NCBI GenBank assembly: GCA_017960525.1
Contig: JAGCZA010000084.1
Location: forward strand, 1 to 64,000
Reading direction: 5' to 3'
Source: Prevotella sp.
Lineage (GTDB): Bacteria > Bacteroidota > Bacteroidia > Bacteroidales > Bacteroidaceae
DNA: 64,000 bases
Positions 1 through 8,072 of the stretch are shown one piece after another. Positions within the stretch are counted from its first letter, which is position 1; the number at the start of each line of letters is the position of its first letter. Under the pieces are notes generated by a model. It worked only from the letters and a program-made list of their open reading frames with translations. It was not told the DNA's origin and made no database searches. Position numbers and translations under genes: made by a program.

Positions 1-1031
1 GCACAATCAGCACCATCAGCACCATCAGCACCATTCTGACCGTCTACACCGTCAGCACCATTCTTTCCAACAGCTGACACGTAGTTGCCATTAGCATCGG
101 TATAGATATCACCATTCAGATACCAGAAACCATCGACACCGATTGTCCAAACACCGGCATCCTTACCATTCTGACCGTTCTGACCGTCCTGACCGTTCTG
201 ACCAGCAGGGCCTTGAGGACCTTGAGGACCCATAGCACCCGTCTTACCGTCGCGACCAATAGCCACATATTCGGTCTTCACGCCATCCTGATACCAGAAA
301 CCATCGGAACCGATAGTCCACTGAGTACCATTCTTACCATCCTGGCCATCCTGTCCAACAGCCTTATAGTCGGTCTTCTTGCCGTTATCGTACCAATAAC
401 CGTCTGTACCGATGGTCCATACGTGATAGTCCTTTTCCTCCAAAGCCTTGACACGATCCTGCAACTCCTTAAGAAGGTCAGCGTTGTCCTTAGCCTGAAC
501 CTCCAAGGTGCTGATGGTCTGCTGCATAGTAATCAGCTGGTCATTCCAAACCAGAATCCAGTCAGTAGCTTCTTTGATGCTCTGCTGCAGCGGCTCGAGG
601 TTGCAAGTGCAACTCTTGATGCTGCTTGCGAGGTCGTATGCCTGCTGTGCCAGAGTCTGAGCTTCGATGATAGCCTGGTTGATGGCATCAATAGAATCAG
701 CCACATTGATGAGAGATCCGTCCGGCTGGCTGAGGACACCGTCGATTGCATCGATAGCGGCCTGCAAATCAGCAACAGCCTGTCCACCACCCAGAGGTGC
801 ATAGAGTTTGTCAGCCTGCTCCTTGGTAAGCCAGTCCTTCAGTTCACACTGGCAGCTCTTAATAGTGGCCTTCCAGTCCTCGAGTGCTTTCACTCGCTGC
901 TCAACACCACTAATCTTACCGCTCAGGTCTACGTACATGTCGTCCTCGTAGTCCTTACAAGAGACAAATGACCCCACAGCCGACACTAATAGCGTCGCCA
1001 TGAGAAAAGCGTTAATAATTTTCTTTTTCAT
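1..1031 (-). CDS. Collagen-like lipoprotein, DUF4988/PL29-N-like (partial, runs off the window)
   Basis: The frame opens with ATG at 1031 and stays open for 343 codons to the window edge, so the C-terminus is missing. The N-terminus (MKKKIINAF...) has a hydrophobic core and a lipobox-like FVSC at residues 22-25, so it is probably a surface or periplasmic lipoprotein. Residues 35-195 are rich in short helical, coiled-coil-like segments. Then come three copies of a WTIGxDGxWYxxG motif (about residues 200, 237 and 293), separated by Gly-X-Y collagen-like runs (GQDGQDGKNG, GPQGPQGPAG). This arrangement resembles Bacteroidales proteins annotated as DUF4988 or PL29 lyase N-terminal domain. No enzyme domain is visible in the part present, and the ligand is unknown. 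The last full codon (3-5) is TGT, where the GAD repeat would predict GGT. Confidence 0.8.
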   Translation of the reverse strand, partial: MKKKIINAFLMATLLVSAVGSFVSCKDYEDDMYVDLSGKISGVEQRVKALEDWKATIKSCQCELKDWLTKEQADKLYAPLGGGQAVADLQAAIDAIDGVLSQPDGSLINVADSIDAINQAIIEAQTLAQQAYDLASSIKSCTCNLEPLQQSIKEATDWILVWNDQLITMQQTISTLEVQAKDNADLLKELQDRVKALEEKDYHVWTIGTDGYWYDNGKKTDYKAVGQDGQDGKNGTQWTIGSDGFWYQDGVKTEYVAIGRDGKTGAMGPQGPQGPAGQNGQDGQNGQNGKDAGVWTIGVDGFWYLNGDIYTDANGNYVSAVGKNGADGVDGQNGADGADGADC

Positions 1032-1240
1032 TTGAATTAAAAAATTAGTTATAATTAAACATATTATAATATCTTATCTTCCCTTTAATATAATAAGGTG
1101 TATTCCTCACACTTCCCTCTCGGATATGACATCAGCACAAGCCTTTTCCACATAATCCGCGACAAAATTAGGAATTTTTTTAGAAATACCAAAAGAAAAA
1201 ACATTTTTTTTTACTCTAAGGGCAAATTTTTACCAAACTT

Positions 1241-1272
1241 TTTGACTTTCATCATTATTTTTACTATCTTTG
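1241..1272 (+). promoter_or_regulatory. Bacteroidota promoter for the TonB receptor gene
   Basis: TTTG at 1241-1244 and TATCTTTG at 1265-1272 are 20 bp apart, matching the -33 TTTG / -7 TAnnTTTG consensus of the phylum. Transcription should start near 1279, about 27 bp before the ATG at 1306. The rest of the 1032-1305 gap is AT-rich. I see no credible gene in it. Confidence 0.75.
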
Positions 1273-1305
1273 TGGCCAAAAATGTAACATTAACCCGAAA
1301 AATCT

Positions 1306-3834
1306 ATGAATAGAAAACTGAAACTTTTCGTGATGGTGCTATTTGCAGCCCCCACTTTGCAGGCTCAGGAGGCCGATTCTTTGGCCCTTGACCTACAAAG
1401 TGAGCAGGCCTACACCTTCACCGAGGCGCAGTTGGGCGAGGATGACGACGTGACCCAAAACGTCACAATCATCTCCTCCAACCGCAACGCCTATGCCAGC
1501 GAGGTAGGCTACCGTTTCTCGCCTGCCAGGTTCAAATTCCGTGCCTTCGGCTCGAAGTACAACGACATCTACATCAACGGCAACCCCGTGAACGATGCCG
1601 AGCGTGGTGAGTTCCGCTACAGTTTTGTCGGCGGTCTGAACAACCAGACGCGCTCTCAGGAGGCAGCTCTTCCTTTTGAGGACAACAACTTTATGATGAG
1701 CGGTATGGGCGGAAGTAACAACTACAATTTCCGCCCGTCGTCGATGGCTACTGGCCAACGTGCATCGATAGCCGGGGCCAACCGTAACTACAACGTGCGC
1801 GCCATGTACACCTACAATACGGGCGTGATGCAGAACGGCTGGGCCTTCTCAGGGGGCCTGACCTACCGTTGGGGCAATGGCCTGGGCTTTGTCGACGGCA
1901 CGTCGTACAACTCTCTCTCCTATTTCTTTGGTGCTGAGAAACTGCTGAACGAACAGCATTCGCTTTCGCTCGTCACCTGGGGCAACCCCACTGAGCGTGG
2001 CACCCAGGCCGCCTCGACCGACGAGATGTACTGGATAGCCAACGACCGTCTGTACAACTCGGTATGGGGCTATCAGGACGGGAAGAAGCGTAACTCGCGC
2101 ATCGTGAAGGACTTCGCCCCGGCAGCCCTGTTCACCTGGGACTGGAAGATTGACGAATCTTCGCGCCTGACCACCACACTCCTGGGCAAATACGCGATGT
2201 ACAGCAGTTCGAGGCTCAACTACAACAACAGTTCGAACCCCGCCCCCGACTACTACAGCGGCATGCCCAGTTACTACTTTGACGTTTACGAGCCTTATGA
2301 CGGCGACCGCGACGAGACGGCTATGCGAAACTGGCAGGCCGCCTACAACTTCCTCTCTGCCTCGAAGGAGAACCGCCAGGTGCAGTGGGACCGCATGTAC
2401 TACGCCAACCGCATGGCCAGTCTGCAGGGCAGCGATGCCATGTACTATCTACAGCGCTACCACGACGACCAGTTGTCGCTCTCGCTGGCCAGTTATCTGC
2501 AGAAATCCCTGAGCCAGAACACGCAGTTGCATGCCGGCGTACAACTCTCCACCAATAAGGGCATGCACTACCAGACTATGGACGACCTGCTCGGAGCCAC
2601 CTCGTTCCACAACGTGAACACTTACGTGGTGAAGAACTACGGCGAGGACGGACAGGAGGCACAGTACGACCTGAACAACCCCAACCAGGAAGTGAAGGAG
2701 GGCGACCGTTTCGGCTACGACTACAACATCTTCGTGAACAAGGCCCAGGCCTGGGCCGGTATTTCCACCGACCTTGGGCGTGCCCACATCTTTGTGAACG
2801 GCCGTCTGGCTGGCACTACCATGCAGCGCGAGGGCAAGATGCGCAACGGTTTGGCTCCTGAGAACAGTTATGGCAAGAGTGGCACCGCCCGCTTCCTCGA
2901 TGGTGGCGGCAAGGCTGGCCTGCATTTCAACCTGGGCGCCGGCCACGCTTTTATGATGGGTGCTGGCTACGAGTTGAAGACGCCTGCGGCACGCACCGCT
3001 TTCCAGGCAGCCCAAGTGAACAACGACTTCGTGCGCGGCCTGAAGAACGAGAAGGTACTCTCCGTGGAAGGCGGCTACCAGTTGTCAAACAGTTGGCTGA
3101 AACTCAACATCAACGGCTACTACAGCCATCTAAACGACGTGACCGAGCAGTCGATGTACTATATGGACGACCGCCGCTCGTTCACCTACGTCTCGCTCAC
3201 TGGCATAGAGAAGGAATACTACGGCGTGGAAGTGGGTGCCAACATCAAACTGACGAGTTGGCTCAACGCCAAACTGTTGGGCACTATCAGCGAGGCCAAA
3301 TACATCAACAATCCTGACGTAGCCTATATGCTTTCCGAAGACGGCCGCACCTATTACGACCGCGTTCACGCCGAGGGTATGCGCGAGGGCTGTACCCCGC
3401 TATCGGCCTTCAGCCTCGACCTGGCCTGCCACACCCACGGATGGTACATCGACCTGATTGGCAACTACTACGACCGCATCTACCTCTATTATACGCCTGT
3501 GACGCGCTATGAGGGCCGCCTGAAATACAACAATGAGGGCACCGAGAAAGACTACTCCAGTCTGCCCGAACAGGCCAAGGGCCACGGCGGCTTTATGCTC
3601 GACGCCAGCATAGGCCGGAGCAAATACTTGAAGAATGGCAACCGCATCGGTTTCAACCTGATGCTCACCAATATCCTGAACAATATGAAAATTGTCACCG
3701 GCGGACGCGAGCAGAGCCGCACCGACGTGGACGAGAACGGTGAGTCCATCCGTACCTATTCGTTCCAGAACAGCCCGTACAAGTTCTATGCCAACGGCAT
3801 CAACGGTATGTTCATCGTGACGTACTACTTCTGA
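1306..3834 (+). CDS. TonB-dependent receptor-like outer membrane protein
   Basis: 842 residues. A signal peptide covers about residues 1-20 and is cut after LQA. About residues 50-170 look like a TonB plug (a Y-ING-PVND segment). The remainder is alternating aromatic beta-strands typical of a 22-strand barrel, and the protein ends in an aromatic residue (VTYYF), as outer-membrane barrels do. It heads a same-strand run with a DUF5689 lipoprotein, an Rpn-type nuclease and a repeat lipoprotein, so it is likely the importer of a surface uptake system. No SusD gene is present. The substrate cannot be read from sequence. Its promoter is at 1241-1272. Confidence 0.85.
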   Translation: MNRKLKLFVMVLFAAPTLQAQEADSLALDLQSEQAYTFTEAQLGEDDDVTQNVTIISSNRNAYASEVGYRFSPARFKFRAFGSKYNDIYINGNPVNDAERGEFRYSFVGGLNNQTRSQEAALPFEDNNFMMSGMGGSNNYNFRPSSMATGQRASIAGANRNYNVRAMYTYNTGVMQNGWAFSGGLTYRWGNGLGFVDGTSYNSLSYFFGAEKLLNEQHSLSLVTWGNPTERGTQAASTDEMYWIANDRLYNSVWGYQDGKKRNSRIVKDFAPAALFTWDWKIDESSRLTTTLLGKYAMYSSSRLNYNNSSNPAPDYYSGMPSYYFDVYEPYDGDRDETAMRNWQAAYNFLSASKENRQVQWDRMYYANRMASLQGSDAMYYLQRYHDDQLSLSLASYLQKSLSQNTQLHAGVQLSTNKGMHYQTMDDLLGATSFHNVNTYVVKNYGEDGQEAQYDLNNPNQEVKEGDRFGYDYNIFVNKAQAWAGISTDLGRAHIFVNGRLAGTTMQREGKMRNGLAPENSYGKSGTARFLDGGGKAGLHFNLGAGHAFMMGAGYELKTPAARTAFQAAQVNNDFVRGLKNEKVLSVEGGYQLSNSWLKLNINGYYSHLNDVTEQSMYYMDDRRSFTYVSLTGIEKEYYGVEVGANIKLTSWLNAKLLGTISEAKYINNPDVAYMLSEDGRTYYDRVHAEGMREGCTPLSAFSLDLACHTHGWYIDLIGNYYDRIYLYYTPVTRYEGRLKYNNEGTEKDYSSLPEQAKGHGGFMLDASIGRSKYLKNGNRIGFNLMLTNILNNMKIVTGGREQSRTDVDENGESIRTYSFQNSPYKFYANGINGMFIVTYYF

Positions 3835-3868
3835 TTGAACATTGAACATTGAACATTGAACATTGAAG
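3834..3868. repeat. Heptanucleotide tandem repeat (ATTGAAC)
   Basis: Four exact copies of ATTGAAC and one ATTGAAG, in phase. It begins on the last base of the TonB receptor stop codon and ends just before the next ATG (3872). It belongs to a set of 7-bp-period repeats at gene junctions in this window. Confidence 0.95.
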
Positions 3869-3871
3869 ATT

Positions 3872-4771
3872 ATGATTAGCAAGATAACGAACAGGCAATG
3901 GCTGATAGGTTTATCATTTGTCATTTGTCAATTGTCATTTTTGACCTCCTGCCAGGGCGACTGGGACGAGCCGTCGTTCTCTGAGCCTCCCTACGGCAAC
4001 AGCAGCATCAGCGACGAGGGTATCATCAGCATTAAGCAGTTGAAGACACAATACCCCAACGTGTTCGCATCGACCGACCAGAACGCCCAAATCACCGAAG
4101 CCATCAAGATTCGCGGCCGTGTGACAGGCAACGACCTGGGGTCGAACCTCTACAAGCAGTTCACCCTGCAGGACGAGACCGGCGCCATCATCGTGGCTGT
4201 GAACCAGAGCGGTATGCACGGCTTCCTGGCCGAAGGACAGGAAATCATCATCGACCTGAAGGACCTCTACATCGGCGGCTACCGCAAGCAGCCGGAGATA
4301 GGGCAGCCCTACAACGGCACCTCCATCGGGCGCATGAACAAAGAGCTGTTCCAGAAGCATTACAAGTATGTGGGACAGCCCAATGCCAACGCCATCCAGC
4401 CCATCGAGCTGACTGCCAACGAGCTGAAGAACTGGGACAAGGATGAGAACTGCGGCAAGCTCATCAAGCTGATGGGCGTGTCATTCGTTCCCGTGGACGG
4501 TCTGGGCACCTTCGCCCCTGACACCACGGTCGACAAGACCGTCTCGCTCGTGGGCGGCTGCGTGAACCGCTCCATCAACGAACTCACTGAATCGCAGTTC
4601 GTAGTGCGCACCAGCACCTACGCTAAGTTCGCCGCCAAGAAACTGCCTTACGACGAAGTGAACAAGCGTCCGCTGAAGTGCAACCTCACCGGCATTGCCA
4701 CCCGCTACAACAACACGTGGCAGTTGCTCATCCGCAAGGATAGCGACATAGAAGTATTGTCAGAACAATAA
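3872..4771 (+). CDS. DUF5689 domain lipoprotein
   Basis: 299 residues from ATG 3872. A longer TTG start at 3863 lies inside the heptamer repeat and is less likely. The signal peptide ends in a lipobox-like LTSC, so this is a lipoprotein. The rest matches DUF5689 as I know it: an OB-fold-like region (IRGRVTGND, then QDETGAIIVAV) that in Bacteroidales sits downstream of TonB receptors. The function is unproven. Secreted OB-fold proteins often bind nucleic acid or glycan. The codons of the signal peptide core (about 3905-3945) are themselves TCATTTG-type heptamer repeats. The neighbours suggest a partner of the receptor upstream. Confidence 0.8.
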   Translation: MISKITNRQWLIGLSFVICQLSFLTSCQGDWDEPSFSEPPYGNSSISDEGIISIKQLKTQYPNVFASTDQNAQITEAIKIRGRVTGNDLGSNLYKQFTLQDETGAIIVAVNQSGMHGFLAEGQEIIIDLKDLYIGGYRKQPEIGQPYNGTSIGRMNKELFQKHYKYVGQPNANAIQPIELTANELKNWDKDENCGKLIKLMGVSFVPVDGLGTFAPDTTVDKTVSLVGGCVNRSINELTESQFVVRTSTYAKFAAKKLPYDEVNKRPLKCNLTGIATRYNNTWQLLIRKDSDIEVLSEQ

Positions 4772-4783
4772 CCCTACATCTTT

Positions 4784-5740
4784 ATGGCAGATAAGAAAAA
4801 GGCACTTCAAGAAGCTTCGGGATATATGATACTTACAGGCCGTGAGCGTTATATCAATCCCTATACTGACTTTGGCTTCAAGAAACTCTTTGGCACCGAA
4901 ATGAACAAAGACCTGCTGATGAGTTTTCTCAATGCGCTGCTTTCTACTGGCAGGAACAAAATCACTGAAATCCAGTATCTGAACAGCGAGAATCTGGGGG
5001 CTGGGCAAGATGAGCGCCGCTCTGTTTTTGATGTGTATTGCCAGACAAAGAACGGCAGCCGGTTCATTGTGGAGATGCAAAAGGCAGAACAGGCATATTT
5101 CAAGGACCGCAGTGTCTATTATGCCACCACGCCAATTCGTCAGCAAGCGCCGAAGGGGAAATGGGACTACCATTTAGAGAATGTCTACACAGTAGGCATA
5201 CTCAATTTCGTGTTCCCCAATAACGAGTATCCCGCCGACAGCTACCGGCACGAGATAAAGCTGAAGGATGTCGAGGACAACCACATCTTCTACGACAAGC
5301 TGACTTTCGTATATCTTGAAATGCCAAAATTCAGAAAGTCCGAGGACGAGTTGGAGACAATGTTCGATAAGTGGATGTTTGTGCTCCAGAATCTCTCCCG
5401 GCTGCTTGAGCGCCCCAAGGCCCTGCAAGACCGCATATTCAAGAAACTTTTCAAGGAGGCCGAAATTGCCCAATACGATGAGGTGGAGCTTCAGCAGTAT
5501 GAATCGAGTCTGAAGGAATACTGGGACTACACCAGCGCTATGGACACCGCCTACATGAAAGGTGAGAGGAAAGGCCGGGAAGAAGGCCGAGAAGAAGGCC
5601 GGGAGGAAGGCCGAGAGGAAGGCCGGCTAAAGGAAAAGGCCGAAACCGTCCAGAGACTGAAGAATATGGGTCTTAACACGGAGCAGATAGCACAAGGTGC
5701 TGGTCTGACGATAGAGGAAGTGACCTCTTTATTATCATAA
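4784..5740 (+). CDS. Rpn family recombination-promoting nuclease / PD-(D/E)XK transposase-like protein
   Basis: 318 residues from ATG 4784. The opening RYINPYTDFGFKKLFG is the hallmark of the PDDEXK_2 / Rpn family (YhgA-like putative transposases). A nuclease core follows: D in SVFDVYCQ, then the E-Q pair of FIVEMQKAE. A helical region and a low-complexity EGREEGRE tail come next, and the end is a small helical motif (LNTEQIAQGAGLTIEEV). Family members promote recombination or act as nucleases. Many behave as mobile or selfish genes. It sits between a DUF5689 gene and a functionally related lipoprotein gene, so it may have inserted into an older operon. Confidence 0.9.
   Translation: MADKKKALQEASGYMILTGRERYINPYTDFGFKKLFGTEMNKDLLMSFLNALLSTGRNKITEIQYLNSENLGAGQDERRSVFDVYCQTKNGSRFIVEMQKAEQAYFKDRSVYYATTPIRQQAPKGKWDYHLENVYTVGILNFVFPNNEYPADSYRHEIKLKDVEDNHIFYDKLTFVYLEMPKFRKSEDELETMFDKWMFVLQNLSRLLERPKALQDRIFKKLFKEAEIAQYDEVELQQYESSLKEYWDYTSAMDTAYMKGERKGREEGREEGREEGREEGRLKEKAETVQRLKNMGLNTEQIAQGAGLTIEEVTSLLS
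5571..5626. repeat. 12-bp in-frame tandem repeat in the Rpn gene
   Basis: Units of AAGGCCGRGARG repeat about 4.7 times and encode the EGRE repeat of the nuclease tail. The period is a multiple of three, so copy-number change would alter tail length without breaking the frame. Confidence 0.9.
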
Positions 5741-5772
5741 GTAGAACTAACAACTAAAAACAAACAAAGAAT

Positions 5773-7941
5773 ATGAAAAAGTTATTTAGCAAATTGATGT
5801 TGGTGGCCCTGGCGGCCATGACATTTGTGGCTTGTGAGGATGTGCCCGAACCTTACGACATTCCAGGTACGGGCACCAACGTTCCTGGCACCGTGACCGA
5901 GATTGAGGGCGGCACCGGCTCTGGTACTGTAAGCGACCCCTACAACCCCATTGCCGTGCTGAACTATGGCAAGACGCTGGCCTCCGGCGAAGAGTCTGCC
6001 GACTATATCTACGTGAAGGGCAAGGTGGTCAGCATCAAGGAGGAATTCACCACACAGTATGGTAACGGTACCTTCTACATCTCTGCCGACGGTACTGCCG
6101 CCCACCAGTTCTATGCCTATCGCGTGCTCTATCTGGGCAACAAGAAGTTTGCCGAGGGCGACACGCAGATTAAGGTTGGCGACGAGGTGGTGGTCTGTGG
6201 CAAGATTACCAACTACAACGGCACCATCGAGACGGCCCAGAACAAGGGCTTCCTCTATGCCCTGAACGGCGAGAACCGTGGTGGCGAGCCCAAGCCGGCC
6301 ACACCCGCTGCCGATCCTACAGGCGACGGTACACTGGCCAACCCCTACAACGTGTCGGGCGTGCTCAACTACATCTCCACCTTAGGCACCGCCGAATCAC
6401 CAAATCAGGTCTATGTGAAGGGTAAGATTGCCTCCATCACCGAAGAGTTCAACACTCAGTACGGCAACGGCACCTTCTACATCAGCGACGACGGCGAGGA
6501 CGGCAACACATTCTACGTCTATCGTGTGCTCTATCTTGGCAACAAGAAGTTTGCCAATGGCGACACGCAGATAAAGAAGGGCGACGAAGTCATTATCTGC
6601 GGCAACGTGGTCAACTTCAAGGGCAACACGCCTGAGACCGTGCAGGGCAAGAGTTTCCTCTACAGCCTGAACGGCAAGAGCGCCGGCGGCGACACACCCA
6701 CTCCCACAGGCGAGGCCAAGGGCAGCGGCACGCAGGCCGATCCCTACAATGTGCCTGGCGTATTGCAGTACATTGCCACTCTGGGCAGCGATGTGGAGAG
6801 CCCTGCACAGGTGTATGTTAAAGGTAAGATCTCGCAGGTCAAGGAGGAGTACGGCACTCAATTTGGCAACGGCACCTTCTACATCAGCGATGACGGCGAG
6901 GCCAGCAACGAATTCTACGTTTATCGCGCCCTCTACTTGGGCAACAAGGAGTACACCGCCGGCAAGACGCAGATTAAGAAGGGCGACGAGGTCATCATCT
7001 GCGGCAATGTGGTGAACTTCCGAGGCAACACGCCGGAGACAGTGCAGAAGAAAGCCTTCCTCTACTCGCTGAACGGCGTTACCGACGACGGCGGCAGCAC
7101 CCCACAGCCTACTGGCGAGGCCAAGGGCGACGGCACAGAAGCCAACCCGTTCAACAGCGTGGCCGCCAACGCCTACGCCAGCGCACTGGCATCGGGTGCT
7201 GAGAGCGACCGCGACGTCTACATCGCCGGCAAGGTGGTCTCTGTCAAGGAGCAATACGGCACACAGTATGGCAACGCCACCTTCTACATCAGCGACGACG
7301 GCACCACCACCGACCAGTTCTACGTGTTCCGCGCCCTCTATCTCGGCAATGTGAAGTACACCAGCGGCGACCTTCTGCAGAAGGGCGACGACGTGGTCAT
7401 CTGCGGCCGCGTGACCAACTATATGGGCAACACGCCTGAAACCGCGCAGGGCAAGGCCTGGCTCGTCTCGCTGAAGAGCAACGGCGGACAGGGTGGCAAC
7501 GACAATCCTGGCGGCAACGACAACCCCGGCGGAGAGGTCAGCGGCAACACCACGACCATCGACTTCAGCACACAGGGCTATGACAACGCACAGGACATCA
7601 GCACCGTGACACTCGTCGACGGCACCACGCTGACCTTCAGCGCAGGCTCGAACAAGAACGGCCCGAAGTACTACAACACCGGCACGGCCATCCGCATGTA
7701 CCCCAACAATTCGGTGGCTGTATCGGCCAAGAAGAAGATTGCCAGCATCGCCATCACCTGCTCGGCCAACAACGCCGAAGGTCAGGTGACGGCCAGCCCA
7801 GGCTCTGTCGCAGTCAGCGATATGACAGTCACCGTCAGCGGCATAGGCGCCACGGCGACGACCATCACCAACGCCCACACAGGCACGGGAGCCGCCTCGC
7901 AGCTGCGCATCAGCTCGATGGCCATCACTTACGCCGAATAA
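5773..7941 (+). CDS. Lipoprotein with four OB-fold-like repeats
   Basis: 722 residues. The signal peptide ends with FVAC (Cys 21), so it is probably a lipoprotein. Four repeats of about 130 residues start near residues 52, 184, 316 and 452. Each opens with a GxGTxxxPYN motif and contains YVKGK, QYGNGTFYIS, the YLGNK pair and GDEVxICG. The alternation of strands resembles the OB fold of DUF5689-type proteins. A Gly/Asn-rich linker (GGNDNPGG, near residue 580) leads to a C-terminal beta-sandwich of about 125 residues. It probably acts on the cell surface with the TonB receptor upstream, binding a polymer. No catalytic motif is seen and the function is unknown. Confidence 0.8.
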   Translation: MKKLFSKLMLVALAAMTFVACEDVPEPYDIPGTGTNVPGTVTEIEGGTGSGTVSDPYNPIAVLNYGKTLASGEESADYIYVKGKVVSIKEEFTTQYGNGTFYISADGTAAHQFYAYRVLYLGNKKFAEGDTQIKVGDEVVVCGKITNYNGTIETAQNKGFLYALNGENRGGEPKPATPAADPTGDGTLANPYNVSGVLNYISTLGTAESPNQVYVKGKIASITEEFNTQYGNGTFYISDDGEDGNTFYVYRVLYLGNKKFANGDTQIKKGDEVIICGNVVNFKGNTPETVQGKSFLYSLNGKSAGGDTPTPTGEAKGSGTQADPYNVPGVLQYIATLGSDVESPAQVYVKGKISQVKEEYGTQFGNGTFYISDDGEASNEFYVYRALYLGNKEYTAGKTQIKKGDEVIICGNVVNFRGNTPETVQKKAFLYSLNGVTDDGGSTPQPTGEAKGDGTEANPFNSVAANAYASALASGAESDRDVYIAGKVVSVKEQYGTQYGNATFYISDDGTTTDQFYVFRALYLGNVKYTSGDLLQKGDDVVICGRVTNYMGNTPETAQGKAWLVSLKSNGGQGGNDNPGGNDNPGGEVSGNTTTIDFSTQGYDNAQDISTVTLVDGTTLTFSAGSNKNGPKYYNTGTAIRMYPNNSVAVSAKKKIASIAITCSANNAEGQVTASPGSVAVSDMTVTVSGIGATATTITNAHTGTGAASQLRISSMAITYAE

Positions 7942-7953
7942 GCCCCTTCAAAC

Positions 7954-8038
7954 TTTGGACGAATCTAACTGGTAGTTTGGACGAACCAAACTCCCAGTTT
8001 GGTTCGTCCAAACTTTAGGATTGGTTCGTCCAAAATTC
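7954..8038. repeat. 22-bp-period array of the TTTGGTTCGTCCAAACT repeat
   Basis: Four units start at 7954, 7976, 7998 and 8020, exactly 22 bp apart. The first two read TTTGGACGAA, the last two TTTGGTTCGTCCAAA (the fourth with one change at its first base). Each full unit is a small inverted repeat, TTTGG-5-CCAAA. The same sequence recurs at 39945-39962 and 50684-50756. It fills the gap before the aminopeptidase P gene. Confidence 0.9.
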
Positions 8039-8072
8039 CACCCCCCTTTTTGCACCAACAAAACACAGCAGT

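Noticed and set aside
1098-1313. 71-codon ORF on the plus strand
   Set aside because: It lies over a consensus promoter, has low-complexity F/K/N-rich content and overlaps the start of the TonB receptor gene.
6397-7878. 493-codon ORF on the minus strand
   Set aside because: It is the antisense shadow of the four-repeat lipoprotein gene; its Val/Ala/His-rich composition is typical of a GC-rich antisense frame.
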